Source of the DNA: Alkalimonas sp.
GTDB lineage: Bacteria; Pseudomonadota; Gammaproteobacteria; Enterobacterales; Alteromonadaceae
DNA: 64,000 nucleotides
Direction: 5' to 3'
Assembly (NCBI RefSeq): GCF_020831925.1
Contig: NZ_JAFIFQ010000004.1
Location: forward strand, 62,001 to 126,000
Shown: positions 51,150 through 60,359 of the stretch, piece after piece
Numbering within the stretch: the stretch's first letter is position 1
Layout of the letters: each line of letters begins with the position of its first letter
Notes under the pieces: generated by a model
Told to the model about the DNA's origin: nothing
What the model saw: only the letters and a program-made list of their open reading frames with translations
Database searches by the model: none
Program-made: the position numbers and the translations under genes

Positions 51150-52559
51150 TCATCCGCCAAAACGCTGATCCAGCAAGCGGATCGGCTTTTGCCGCACATC
51201 CACCTGGGTCAGCGCCGTCAGTTCGCCCTCACCGACTAGCTCAACCTGCACCTCAATGCCTATTTTGCGTTTGAGCAGGCTTTGGTAGCTGTCCAGCAGC
51301 TCCGACCGCTGTTCTGGTGGGCTGCTGACCTCAACCAGCACAATCATTTCATCGCGGCCAGTGTCATCCCGCACCGCCTTGCACAAAAACTCGCCCAGAA
51401 ACTCCGGCCGCTCCTCCAGCATGGGGCCAACCCCTTGCGGGTAAATATTAATGCCACGCAGTTTCACCATATTATCCGAACGCCCCATAAAGCCACGAAT
51501 GCGCTTAAACGGCAAGCCCAGCTTATTTTCTCCCGGCAATTGCTCGCTCAAGTCGTGGGTATTAAAGCGAATAATGGGATAAACATCGTCTTTGTACAGA
51601 CAAGTCACCACCATATTGCCCCGCTCACCGACAGCAACCGGCTGATTACTATCTGGGTCCAGCAGTTCCAGATAATGCGCATCCTCCCAGACATGCATGC
51701 CATCGTGATCCGGCCCTTCAGCTGCAATGCATCCGGTATCACCCACGCCGTACCAATCAAACAGCTCCGGGTTACCCCAGGCTTTTGCAATGCTGTCACG
51801 GCTTTCCATCCCCAGGTGGCCGATGATCATATCAATCTTGATATCTTTGCCCGGTGTCAGCCCTTCTTCTTTGGCAACATCTGCCAGTCGCTTAATGTAA
51901 TCGACAAAACCAACCAACACATTGACGCCAAAGGTTTTCATCAACTGCACCTGCTGGGCAGATCGGGTTTCGACGCCGGTACCGGCTGACAGGAAAATGG
52001 CATTGGTATAACGGGTAACGGCTTCGCGGATGTAATGACCACCATTGATCATGCCATGGCCGTAGCAGCTTTGGATGGTCGCCGCCGGTTTTAGCCCCAT
52101 AAAACGATAACTGCGTGCCACTAACAGCGATTGCACTTCACGGCCTTTGGGCCCAAATAGCAAGGGCTGCGGCGTACCTGTGGTACCGCTGGTGGTATGA
52201 AACACCAACGGCGGCCGCTGCTCTTTTGGGATCGCATCCAGGCCATGAAAATCACCGATGGGCGGAAACTGCTCGACACTGGCCATAATATCGGCTTTGG
52301 AAATAAGCGGCAGTTTTTCAATATCTTCCAGGCTCTGAATATCCGCCGGGCTCAGGCCAGCCTTGCCCCAGATGCGCTGATAAAACGGAATTTGCCAGGC
52401 CCTGGCCATCACTTTCATAAAACGCTGATTCTGCAACGCCCGCAGCTCCTTAGCTGACATGCGTTGGAAATGCTCCAACAGCGCCTGCCCCAATGGATAG
52501 TCCTCAAGCATGGCCTGGTAATCAAAGGATTCAAAGTAGGTTGGATAAGATGCTTGCAT
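51150..52559 (-). CDS. Phenylacetate-CoA ligase-like AMP-forming acyl-CoA ligase
   Basis: A 469-residue adenylate-forming ligase. The ATP loop reads FHTTSGTTGTPQPLLFGPKG (about 116-135), and IIRFNTHDLSEQLPG and FKRIRGFMGRSDNMVKLRGINIYPQGV (in two blocks) match PaaK-type signatures. It activates a carboxylic acid as CoA ester using ATP. Phenylacetate itself is unlikely since no paa genes are near; an aryl or heterocyclic acid fits the context. Only 4 bp from the MmgE/PrpD gene upstream. Confidence 0.9.
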   Translation of the reverse strand: MQASYPTYFESFDYQAMLEDYPLGQALLEHFQRMSAKELRALQNQRFMKVMARAWQIPFYQRIWGKAGLSPADIQSLEDIEKLPLISKADIMASVEQFPPIGDFHGLDAIPKEQRPPLVFHTTSGTTGTPQPLLFGPKGREVQSLLVARSYRFMGLKPAATIQSCYGHGMINGGHYIREAVTRYTNAIFLSAGTGVETRSAQQVQLMKTFGVNVLVGFVDYIKRLADVAKEEGLTPGKDIKIDMIIGHLGMESRDSIAKAWGNPELFDWYGVGDTGCIAAEGPDHDGMHVWEDAHYLELLDPDSNQPVAVGERGNMVVTCLYKDDVYPIIRFNTHDLSEQLPGENKLGLPFKRIRGFMGRSDNMVKLRGINIYPQGVGPMLEERPEFLGEFLCKAVRDDTGRDEMIVLVEVSSPPEQRSELLDSYQSLLKRKIGIEVQVELVGEGELTALTQVDVRQKPIRLLDQRFGG

Positions 52560-52563
52560 GACT

Positions 52564-53934
52564 TTACCTGTGTGTCGGACTAATTAATAAAGCAACCAGG
52601 TCACTACTATTGGCCAGCTGCTCCAGATGGTCTATGGCATTTATCAATTGCTGCCAGTCTGTCTCTGAATAAGGCACGGCGCAGCTGGCAATAGCCGCCA
52701 GGCATTTTTGCTGCTGCTGACTGACCGAGAGTGGCCGCTCAGGGTGGCCAAGCACAGCCGGCAGAAACAGACGAAGCTCGGTACCATCCTTGAGCCTAAG
52801 CTGCACATCAATTGGCGCCAGTGCATTCGGATCGGTGCAATCGCTTAAGGACATGGCTACCCGGCTAGCCAGAGCAAGGCGCCTCGGATCACGCAGCGCC
52901 GGCTCATCAAAATCAGTGACGCTGACCTGGCCATGCAACAAGGCACAGGCGGCAATATAGCCCTGACAAAGCTTGGCGTAGCTGCTGTCCATATCCGGCC
53001 GGACCGGCCGGTCGACCAGCCGCAGGATCAGCGGCGGTGCCGTAATATGAATGTGCTCAACCGTCTCAGCGGTAAAGCCGTGCTGTTGTTGCAGGGTCAA
53101 AATAGCATCAACAGCACCATGCCCGGCCCGACCGGTTGGGTACGGTTTATGGCTGACTTGTTCTATTTGATGTTGCTGGCCTAAGCGGGCAAATAACTCC
53201 GATAACTGGTAGCTTTGCTCGTACAGCTTAAAATAACCAAAAGGCCCTTCCAGAATATCTTTCGGGCCGGTAAAGCCAGCTCTGGCCAAATCAACCGCAT
53301 GCATCGCAGCTCTGGCATTGATGCCAATTTGCATCGCCAGCATAGGGGAACCTTCAACATGGGCCTGCATGGTGCCGCTAAGCTGGCTGTAGGCAATACC
53401 AAGCGCCTGGTGGGTTTGTTCCCGGCTCAGCCCAAGCATGGCACTGATACCAGCGGCCACCCCTAAGGCACCGCAACAGGCCGGGCGAAAAAAGCGCAAG
53501 CCGGAAGTCACGCAGCTGCCGATGAGGGTCGCTACGTCAACGGCTAAAATCAGCCCGAGCAGCAGCTGCTTGCCCGATAGCTGGTGCTGTTGGGCATAGG
53601 CCACCAAAGCAGAGACAATGGTCGCCATTGGATGGACCACCGCCTTTTCATGCACCGCATCCCATTCCTGATTGTGAATTTGAAAGCCATTCATCAGGGC
53701 CGCATTGCCAGCGGGCAGCCATTCCCCGGTCGCCCAGACCTGAGCCTGCTTGCCTTGCCCCCAGCCTTGCACCGCGCCTTTCACCGCAGCCACTGTGGGA
53801 ACCCTGCTGCCGCTTAAAGCCACAGCAAAGGTATCTTTTAAAAATGCTTTCGCGGCGATAAGGCTACTATCGGGTAAATCCTCAAAAGTGACGGAGGTAA
53901 GATGCTCCAGGATCGCATCGATGGCGGTAGTCAT
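52564..53934 (-). CDS. MmgE/PrpD-family dehydratase-like protein (copy 2)
   Basis: A 456-residue MmgE/PrpD protein, the family of 2-methylcitrate dehydratase, cis-aconitate decarboxylase and iminodisuccinate epimerase. ATGEWLPAGNAALMNGFQIHNQEWDAVHEKAVVHP holds the family's conserved N-terminal block (about 68-100) and KPYPTGRAGHGAVDAIL the central block (about 262-278). It is directly next to a second, divergent MmgE/PrpD gene. A hydratase, dehydratase or epimerase acting on a branched dicarboxylate or tricarboxylate is the most likely role. Confidence 0.87.
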   Translation of the reverse strand: MTTAIDAILEHLTSVTFEDLPDSSLIAAKAFLKDTFAVALSGSRVPTVAAVKGAVQGWGQGKQAQVWATGEWLPAGNAALMNGFQIHNQEWDAVHEKAVVHPMATIVSALVAYAQQHQLSGKQLLLGLILAVDVATLIGSCVTSGLRFFRPACCGALGVAAGISAMLGLSREQTHQALGIAYSQLSGTMQAHVEGSPMLAMQIGINARAAMHAVDLARAGFTGPKDILEGPFGYFKLYEQSYQLSELFARLGQQHQIEQVSHKPYPTGRAGHGAVDAILTLQQQHGFTAETVEHIHITAPPLILRLVDRPVRPDMDSSYAKLCQGYIAACALLHGQVSVTDFDEPALRDPRRLALASRVAMSLSDCTDPNALAPIDVQLRLKDGTELRLFLPAVLGHPERPLSVSQQQQKCLAAIASCAVPYSETDWQQLINAIDHLEQLANSSDLVALLISPTHR

Positions 53935-53938
53935 GGTG

Positions 53939-55288
53939 CTACTCCTGCTTTAACAAACCAAATAAAATCGAGACATCGGCCTCACTGGCCCAGCGCATGG
54001 CTGTTAACCTTTCAATGCGGGCTTCGGACAGCCCTGCGGCGGCAAACAAGCGCCGTGCTTTCGCGACCAGCTGCCCGGTCGATAAAGGACGCTCCGGATC
54101 GCCCAAGGTGTCGTTCAGCTGGCATTGGAGGCTAGCCCCACTGGCTAATGTTAGCTGGCAGCGGGCACCAAAATGCATTGGGTAAGCCAGCTCAAAGGCT
54201 TCGGCCACCTGAAGCTGAATACGGCCACGTAAGGCGGCAACCGCAGGTTCTGCCAAATGCTCTGGTTGATAATGCCAAAGCTCTGGCTCGCCCCAGACGA
54301 TGCGAGCGGCCACCGCATGCTGAATGCTAAAGCGCGCTTCAGCAGCTGTGCCGGGTGTTGGCTTATCACAAAAAGTCAGGGCATCCTGGTAGGTCTCAAT
54401 CAGCACAGCTTGCACCTCATCAGGATGCAAAGGTTGTTGGGTCAGCACGGAGCTGATCACATCCAGAGCGGGATGGGCATGACGGCAGGCTGGCCAGGGT
54501 TTAAACGTACAGTCATGCAGTAACCAGCCTGGGGCCGGCGACAAAACGTGCTCTGGTACTGCATCATCCGACATGGCAGCAAAAAGCCCCTGAGGCCCTT
54601 CAAGGATGGCTACAGGACCCGTCATGCCAGCTTTCGCTAACCGGCTTGCGGCTACTCCGCTTTTTGCAGCCTCGGCATTGTGCCACTGCTTGGTGTGCAC
54701 GCCTTCATGGCGCATTTGCCACAAACCACCGGTACGACTGCCAGCATTGCCAAGTGCTGCCACTAATTGAGCGGTTGTTAATTGCCACAACACACCTGCC
54801 GCCATGGCGGCCCCAAAGGCGCCACAGGTAGAGGTATTATGATAAAAGCGATAGTGACTGCGTCCAATGGCTGAGCCAATGCGAATGGTGACTTCGTAAC
54901 CCAGAATAATGGCATCCAGCAGCTGTTGCAGCGATGAGCCCTGTTGCTCAGCAACGGCTAAGGCAGCAGGAATCACCACCGGGCCCGGATGCAAGATAGA
55001 ACGACGATGCACGTCATCCATTTCCAGCACATTACCAAGAGCAGCATTGTAAGCCAGGGCATTCTCAAAGCCGCTGCTTCCTTGCCACAAAGCTGTGCAA
55101 CCGGTTGGTGCCAGATCGAGTTGACTACGATAAATCATCGCGATGTCTGAAGCGCTGCCGCCAGCGACACAAGCAAGCCAATCCAGCAAATGGTAACTGG
55201 CCCGGATACGATCATCAGGCCGAATTGGCTTGGATAGCAAGGTAGCTATCAACTGCTCTGTCAGGCTTGGCTGTTGTTGCACAGGCAT
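53939..55288 (-). CDS. MmgE/PrpD-family dehydratase-like protein (copy 1)
   Basis: A 449-residue MmgE/PrpD protein: LDWLACVAGGSASD, NAALGNVLEMDDVHRRSILHPGPVVIPAAL (about 83-112) and FKPWPACRHAHPALDVI (about 256-272). The LEMDD-H block is the family's active-site region. ATG 55288 is preferred to a TTG one codon earlier; spacing to the upstream small gene is 4 bp. The two copies in tandem share only family-level similarity, so they may form a heteromer or act on two epimers or two substrates. Confidence 0.87.
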   Translation of the reverse strand: MPVQQQPSLTEQLIATLLSKPIRPDDRIRASYHLLDWLACVAGGSASDIAMIYRSQLDLAPTGCTALWQGSSGFENALAYNAALGNVLEMDDVHRRSILHPGPVVIPAALAVAEQQGSSLQQLLDAIILGYEVTIRIGSAIGRSHYRFYHNTSTCGAFGAAMAAGVLWQLTTAQLVAALGNAGSRTGGLWQMRHEGVHTKQWHNAEAAKSGVAASRLAKAGMTGPVAILEGPQGLFAAMSDDAVPEHVLSPAPGWLLHDCTFKPWPACRHAHPALDVISSVLTQQPLHPDEVQAVLIETYQDALTFCDKPTPGTAAEARFSIQHAVAARIVWGEPELWHYQPEHLAEPAVAALRGRIQLQVAEAFELAYPMHFGARCQLTLASGASLQCQLNDTLGDPERPLSTGQLVAKARRLFAAAGLSEARIERLTAMRWASEADVSILFGLLKQE

Positions 55289-55292
55289 CAAC

Positions 55293-55655
55293 CTAGCTTC
55301 GGGTCAGTTCTGTCTGAATTTGCTCCATGCTTTTATCATGGGCCCCGATGCTTTCTTTGTCTTGCTGCACAATACGCAGGATCCGCGCCAGATAGGCTTG
55401 CATAGCGGCACTGCGCTCAGCTGTCTCCTGCTGCGAAGGCCGGTAGTGATCGATGGCGTCCTTGGCTAGGATTTTCTGCTGCACCAAAATCGCTTCCAGC
55501 GTGCTCAAGCGCTCGCGTGTGACAGCCAGCTCGGTTGCCAGCGCCATGGCAATCGATAGAACCTGCTCGGACTGACGGTCGGCAAGAAACCAGGGACGCT
55601 GGCCTTTTGCTTTGGTGCCTGCCAGATCAATGGTGTCGATGGTCTGCTGTGTCAT
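55293..55655 (-). CDS. Small helical protein of unknown function
   Basis: A 120-residue soluble protein, almost wholly predicted helix with heptad-like stretches (ALATELAVTRERLSTLEAIL, in the middle third), so a coiled coil is likely. I do not recognise it. ATG 55655 has a strong GGGGGAG upstream and is preferred to 55685, which overlaps the methyltransferase gene. It sits between the methyltransferase and the first MmgE/PrpD gene, all within a few bases, so it is probably an accessory or subunit. Confidence 0.68.
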   Translation of the reverse strand: MTQQTIDTIDLAGTKAKGQRPWFLADRQSEQVLSIAMALATELAVTRERLSTLEAILVQQKILAKDAIDHYRPSQQETAERSAAMQAYLARILRIVQQDKESIGAHDKSMEQIQTELTRS

Positions 55656-55672
55656 GACTCCCCCTTGTCCCA

Positions 55673-56869
55673 TTACTTTTTCCAAAGTCCAAACGCGTTC
55701 CAGACCGGGGCCCGACCATAGTCTTCCCCCGACTCTCCGGCTTCGCGCTTACCAAAAATCGCTTCATCCACTTTGGAAACCACGCCGACATCAAACAACT
55801 CGTCTACCTGGAAACCAGCATCGGCCAACATCTGCTTTAAATCCAGATCATGCATCGGCCCCCAGTAAGGCTCGTTGTTAAAGTACGTATCCCAGTCGCG
55901 AATAAATTGCTCATACAGTCCCATGCCCTGATACTGCGGCTGTTCCAGATGCAGCGTCAGACCGCCTGGTTTTAACAAACGCTCTATGGTACGTAAAATA
56001 GCAGGCATGGCTTGATGGGAGGTCTCGTGCCAGAACATGGCAGTTGTGATGAGGTCAAAGCTCTCATTGGCAAACTGCGGTAAATGCTCGGCGTTGGCCT
56101 GCACAAAGGTAATGTTATTGACTCCCAAAGCTTTCGCTCGGGCATGGGCATAACGCAGGCTTGGCCTGGCGACATCGACAGCAATCACCTCTGCATCCGG
56201 AAAAGCTTGCGCCAGCGGCACGATGTTGTGGCCGATGGTGCAGCCAATATCCAGAATTTTGCGAGGCTTGAAGCCCGGATGTTCTTGCGCCAGCCAATTC
56301 GCAATGGCTTTACCGCCGCCATCACTAAGAGCGCCTAGCAAGCCGGCTGTAGTCACAAAGAGACCAGCATCGTAACTGGCCGCTACCGTGACATCATTTG
56401 CAAAGTATTCGGTGTAGTAACACCCTGGCTGGCAGTGAATATCCACATCGCGGATATTATCCGGCACCGGGATGGAGTCATCCAGTTGCAAGGTCGCAGC
56501 ATCCTGATTCAGTGCATCCACCTTACTGACAATGCGATCAATTTGCCGCAACACCATAGCTCGGCCCGCCTGGTGACGCATTTCCATGGTATTGCGCCGT
56601 AATGCGCTCCAGAACTGAAAGTAGCTGTCTTGCTGCATGGCTTGCCGGATTTCATGGCGACTCTCAGGTTCACGCCCGTGCGCTTTTACAAAAGCTGGCT
56701 TAACCCGTTGCTCATAGCTTTGCTTAACACCAGGCAATACTCGGGCACTTAAATGGTAATTCAGATGGGTTAGCACATTCATCCGTGCCACTTCATCGTG
56801 ATTCGCCTCTGGAAATACATCGTGCTGAGTGAGCGCTTGCCAGGAAGGTATGGTTTTGACTGTACTCAT
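55673..56869 (-). CDS. Class I SAM-dependent methyltransferase
   Basis: A 398-residue protein. The C-terminal half carries a methyltransferase fold: KILDIGCTIGHNIVPLA (SAM motif I, about 213-229), VIAVDVARPSLRYA, NITFVQANAEHLP, FDLITTAMFWHE and LKPGGLTLHLEQP. The N-terminal 190 residues are helical and unfamiliar, possibly a substrate-binding domain. O- or N-methylation in a degradation operon is unusual; it could also be a demethylating or transfer step. It overlaps the upstream gene at 56866 by 4 bp. Confidence 0.85.
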   Translation of the reverse strand: MSTVKTIPSWQALTQHDVFPEANHDEVARMNVLTHLNYHLSARVLPGVKQSYEQRVKPAFVKAHGREPESRHEIRQAMQQDSYFQFWSALRRNTMEMRHQAGRAMVLRQIDRIVSKVDALNQDAATLQLDDSIPVPDNIRDVDIHCQPGCYYTEYFANDVTVAASYDAGLFVTTAGLLGALSDGGGKAIANWLAQEHPGFKPRKILDIGCTIGHNIVPLAQAFPDAEVIAVDVARPSLRYAHARAKALGVNNITFVQANAEHLPQFANESFDLITTAMFWHETSHQAMPAILRTIERLLKPGGLTLHLEQPQYQGMGLYEQFIRDWDTYFNNEPYWGPMHDLDLKQMLADAGFQVDELFDVGVVSKVDEAIFGKREAGESGEDYGRAPVWNAFGLWKK

Positions 56870-57597
56870 GCTAGCCCCCGTTCAATGATCTGATAATCCA
56901 CCAGCTCGTAATGCGTTTGCATGTAGCCGGCCACGCCGCCTTTTAAAAAAAGATAATCGTCATCGGCACTGCACCAGATATCGTAAGGCGGATGTTCTTC
57001 CGGCAAATTTCCCGCGGTATCAACCAGCTGAAAGTGGCGCGCCTGAAAACTGCCGGCCACAACAGTAATAGCTTCTTCACCGACATAGCGTAGACCAAAG
57101 CCGGTTTTAAACAGCAGAGGCCCGGTCGCACCACGGTGATCCGGCGAGGTAAGAAACAGGTTAGGGAAAAAGGTTTTACCGGGGCCTTGTGACAGATCGT
57201 ACATCCGCAGCAACTGTGCGTCGCCAACAATAGGATGCGCCTGCAACCAGCGTACTGGAGCTTCAATCTCAACGTGCTGCCGGATCCGACCATCGCGCTG
57301 ATTATGGCTTTCGCACTCGACATAACCACGGCCAAAGCGCATCCAGCCACTGCCTTCGTATTTGTCACCTACCGTCAGGCGTACGCTGCAGTCGATAGGG
57401 CTGGCATCCGGCTGCATTGCCAGCACCACATCGCGGATCACATTGGGCTCGTCATCAATTTCGCAGTGGGCCTGCAGCACCATGCAGCCATCGAACTGTC
57501 TGGTTAGTGAGAAAAACTCCCGCCCCCGTTCTTGATCCAGCCGCTCAGGCTTTTTGCTGGTGTAGCGGATGGTGCCGCGTATGGTTCGATGCTTCAT
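56866..57597 (-). CDS. Conserved-looking protein of unknown function
   Basis: A 243-residue soluble protein. I do not recognise a family. It is rich in beta strands with repeated aromatic turns (DGCMVLQAHCEID, GSGWMRFGRGYVECES, GSFQARHFQLVD, YDIWCSADDDYLFLKGG), compatible with a barrel such as a lipocalin or a DUF3108-like fold. It is the first gene of the long minus-strand operon, 4 bp overlapped with the methyltransferase, and lies behind an FNR-type box. A substrate-binding role is possible but not shown. Confidence 0.65.
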   Translation of the reverse strand: MKHRTIRGTIRYTSKKPERLDQERGREFFSLTRQFDGCMVLQAHCEIDDEPNVIRDVVLAMQPDASPIDCSVRLTVGDKYEGSGWMRFGRGYVECESHNQRDGRIRQHVEIEAPVRWLQAHPIVGDAQLLRMYDLSQGPGKTFFPNLFLTSPDHRGATGPLLFKTGFGLRYVGEEAITVVAGSFQARHFQLVDTAGNLPEEHPPYDIWCSADDDYLFLKGGVAGYMQTHYELVDYQIIERGLA

Positions 57598-57637
57598 GAT
57601 GCCATACCCCTTATCTCGTTATGGATTGCATAACCCG

Positions 57638-57679
57638 ATAGTGGCTGAGCGAAAGCATCAATGCGTTGATCTTTGTCAA
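57638..57679 (-). promoter_or_regulatory. FNR-type box and -10 before the 57.6 kb operon
   Basis: On the minus strand TTGACAAAGATCAA (57679-57666), a full TTGAC-N4-ATCAA match. CACTAT (57643-57638) is a possible -10 that would put the box at about -41.5. Confidence 0.65.
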
Positions 57680-57724
57680 GAAGCGTAAATCAACCCAACA
57701 TCGACTTATTGGCACAAACGGATT

Positions 57725-58129
57725 TCAGGCTCCGAGAACTTTCCAGATACCGTTGGCAGCCATAATTTCGCGGCGTTCCGTATAAAGACGCCCTTCGGCA
57801 AAGATCACACTCCGGGTCTGGCGCACAATACGCCCCTCGCCCAGCAGCACCTCACCGGCTTTGGCTGCTGCCAGAAACTGGCTGCTGAGCTGAATGGTGG
57901 CAAAGCGCATCTGATGGCCAGTGATATCGCCAATAGCACGGTAAATAACATAATCGGCAAAGGCCAACAGCACACCACCGTGCACCACTCCCTCCGGATT
58001 CAAATGGATATCGGTCAGTGGTAAGGCCCTAAGCCATTGCTCACCTTGCTGTTTTTGATAAAAAGGCCCGATATGGGCACTAAAACCGCTGTCCTGATCG
58101 CAGTGGCTAAAGCCTTGCGCTTCCATCAT
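57725..58129 (-). CDS. PaaI-type hot-dog thioesterase
   Basis: A 134-residue thioesterase. LNPEGVVHGGVLLAFADYV (about 42-60) is the PaaI/4-hydroxybenzoyl-CoA thioesterase motif with the conserved HGG, followed by FATIQLSSQFLAAAKAGE. It hydrolyses an acyl-CoA, probably rescuing CoA from stalled intermediates. The start overlaps the stop of the enoyl-CoA hydratase gene by 4 bp. Confidence 0.88.
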   Translation of the reverse strand: MMEAQGFSHCDQDSGFSAHIGPFYQKQQGEQWLRALPLTDIHLNPEGVVHGGVLLAFADYVIYRAIGDITGHQMRFATIQLSSQFLAAAKAGEVLLGEGRIVRQTRSVIFAEGRLYTERREIMAANGIWKVLGA

Positions 58130-58899
58130 GAAAAATCCACCTTTTGTTTGGCCACAAAAGCCGCCGCGGCTTGCTGAAAGTCGGCCTGCTGAAAAGCAGC
58201 ATCGAACAAGGGCCGGACTCCGGCTTCACCAAACAGCGGATCCCCGCCTAAATGAGCCAGGGTTTGTTTGATCCCCGCCACCGATACCCGACTTACCGCC
58301 AGCAGCTGCTGTTGCCAGTCACTGACACGTTGCGCCAGCTTGTCAGGCTCTGTCAGCTGATGCACCAGCCCCCACTGCAGGGCAGTGTCTGCATCCAGCA
58401 TGGCTCCGGTATAGAGCAACCACTTCGCCCGGGCTTCCCCCACCAGATTCACCAAACGACGGGTATCCTCGATGCTGTACAACAAACCAAGCTTGGATGG
58501 CGTGATGGCAAATTTTGCCTGTGGCACCGCCAACCGGAAGTCGCAGCACAAAGCAATGCCAAGTCCACCACCGACGCAAAGGCCATTGATGACGGCTAAG
58601 GTGGCACATGGCAGCCGCTGCAGCTTCAACTGGGCTTGTTGCACCAGCTGATTATTCAGCGCCAATGCGGTGCTATCACCGAGCAGCTGATGCAGCTCCT
58701 GGATATCGGCACCAGCGCAAAATGCCTGCTCACCGGCAGCGGTGACCAGTACCAGCTTGGGTTTAACTTCCTGCTGCAAGGTGTCGCAGTGATCGGATAA
58801 TTGCTGCCACATGGCCTGATTCAGCGCATTGCGTTTATCGGCCCGATCAATGCACAGGGTAGCGACCGCACCATCCACGCTCAGTTTCACGGTTGACAT
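58126..58899 (-). CDS. Enoyl-CoA hydratase/isomerase (crotonase) family protein
   Basis: A 257-residue crotonase. RADKRNALNQAMW near the start and FCAGADIQELHQLL (about 62-75) form the first oxyanion-hole region; INGLCVGGGLGIALCCDFRLA (about 104-124) forms the second. The usual catalytic Glu pair is only partly evident (SKLGLLYSIEDTRRLV), so isomerase or hydrolase activity is possible. Transcribed with the thioesterase. An FNR-type box overlaps its start codon, and AGGA lies 11 bp upstream of the ATG. Confidence 0.9.
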   Translation of the reverse strand: MSTVKLSVDGAVATLCIDRADKRNALNQAMWQQLSDHCDTLQQEVKPKLVLVTAAGEQAFCAGADIQELHQLLGDSTALALNNQLVQQAQLKLQRLPCATLAVINGLCVGGGLGIALCCDFRLAVPQAKFAITPSKLGLLYSIEDTRRLVNLVGEARAKWLLYTGAMLDADTALQWGLVHQLTEPDKLAQRVSDWQQQLLAVSRVSVAGIKQTLAHLGGDPLFGEAGVRPLFDAAFQQADFQQAAAAFVAKQKVDFS

Positions 58900-58906
58900 T
58901 TATCAA
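58893..58906. promoter_or_regulatory. FNR-type box overlapping a start codon, between divergent genes
   Basis: TTGACATTTATCAA. It covers the ATG of the minus-strand crotonase gene (58899-58897) and lies 162 bp before the plus-strand hydratase operon. Binding could activate the plus-strand unit and hinder the minus-strand one. No clear -10 was found at class II spacing. Confidence 0.55.
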
Positions 58907-59067
58907 AATTCCTATATCTGACAAGGCTTCCAGCCCAAATTAGCGCTCTGGCTCCATACCATCGGCCGCACTTTTCTTTTATTGTGATAGCACGCATTCA
59001 CGGTCTGCGACAAGTCTGGCCGTGCAGAAGCATGCCAAAAGGCAAGTTGCAGGCAACAGGAAAAACC

Positions 59068-60348
59068 ATGACTCCAGCTCAGAACGCCCCCCAAACTCTG
59101 GCCCAGAAAATCATCGCCCGTGCCAGTCGGCAGCCCAGGGTTGAACCCGGACAGATTGTCACCTGTCAGGTCGATCTGGTGCTGATGCACGACTCCAGCG
59201 GCCCGCGCCGGGTGAAAAGCCGGCTGGAGGCCCTTGGTGCCAAGGTATTCGACCCATCCAAAGTGGTGCTGGTCAGCGATCACTTTGTGCCAGCCACGGA
59301 TCCGGAAAGTGCCGAGATCCTGGCACTGACCCGTCGTTGGGCCCAGGAGCAGCAGATTGCTCATTTTTACGATATGCAGGGGATCTGCCATGTGATGTTG
59401 CCACAACAAGGGCATTTGCAACCTGGCATGTTTTTAGTGGGCGGCGATTCGCACTCACCGACCGGCGGTGCTTTTGGCACCTTTATGGTGGGGATTGGCG
59501 CTACCGAAATGACTGGCGTACTGGCCACCGGCGAGATTTGGATTAAGGTGCCGCAGACCATCCGCATCAACTGGCAGGGTCAGCTGCAAAAAGGCTGCAG
59601 TGCCAAAGACATCATGCTGTTTCTCTGTGCCCGCCTTGGCATGAACAACAATTACAAAGTGATGGAGTTTGGCGGCAGCACCGTCGATGCCATGTCGATG
59701 TACGAGCGCATGGTGCTGTGCAATATGTCGGCTGAGCTTGGGGGCAAAACCGGCATCATTGCCGCCGATCAAACCACCACCGACTGGATCCGCCAGACCG
59801 GCCAGCCGGTGGCAGCGGATGCATTAAGCTGGCACAGTGATGCCGATGCCCCCTACGAAGCCGTGCATACCTTTGATGCCAGCACGTTAATCCCGCAAAT
59901 TGCCGCACCGCACAGCCCGGAGAATACCCATCCGGTGACCGAGTTTGACCAGGTGCCTGTCCACCAGGCTTACATCGGTGCCTGCACCGGTGCCAAATTA
60001 TCGGACTTGCATATGGCGGCCGAGGTGCTAAAAGGCCGCAAAGTGCAGCCAGGCACCCGCTTGCTGATTGCGCCGGCTTCATTGAAAACCACCGAAGCCG
60101 CTGCCAAAGACGGCACCCTGGCAACCCTGACCGAAGCCGGTGCCATTTTGCTGCCAACCGGTTGTGGCGCCTGTGCCGGCATGGGGGCTGGTGCCATTGC
60201 CAATGGTGAGAATTGCCTGTCGTCAACCTCGCGTAACTTTAAAGGCCGCATGGGCTCGCCCGAATCCAATGTGTACTTGGGCTCCCCCTACAGCGTGGCC
60301 GCAGCAGCAGTGACCGGCTACATCACCGATCCACGGCAATTTTTGTGA
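59068..60348 (+). CDS. Aconitase-family hydratase large subunit (LeuC / dimethylmaleate hydratase-like)
   Basis: A 426-residue [4Fe-4S] hydro-lyase large subunit. Cluster cysteines are C306 in YIGACTGAK, and C366 and C369 in LPTGCGACAGMGAG. VGGDSHSPTGGAFGTF (125-139) is the family signature. Length fits the 420-residue LeuC2/homoaconitase/DmdA class. With the small subunit next door it would hydrate a substituted maleate or dehydrate the matching malate. No leuA or leuB is near, and amidases and imidases follow, so catabolism (dimethylmaleate hydratase-like) is more likely than leucine synthesis. ATG 59068 with AGGAAA is preferred to 58984. Confidence 0.88.
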   Translation: MTPAQNAPQTLAQKIIARASRQPRVEPGQIVTCQVDLVLMHDSSGPRRVKSRLEALGAKVFDPSKVVLVSDHFVPATDPESAEILALTRRWAQEQQIAHFYDMQGICHVMLPQQGHLQPGMFLVGGDSHSPTGGAFGTFMVGIGATEMTGVLATGEIWIKVPQTIRINWQGQLQKGCSAKDIMLFLCARLGMNNNYKVMEFGGSTVDAMSMYERMVLCNMSAELGGKTGIIAADQTTTDWIRQTGQPVAADALSWHSDADAPYEAVHTFDASTLIPQIAAPHSPENTHPVTEFDQVPVHQAYIGACTGAKLSDLHMAAEVLKGRKVQPGTRLLIAPASLKTTEAAAKDGTLATLTEAGAILLPTGCGACAGMGAGAIANGENCLSSTSRNFKGRMGSPESNVYLGSPYSVAAAAVTGYITDPRQFL

Positions 60349-60359
60349 AGGAGCAGCCG

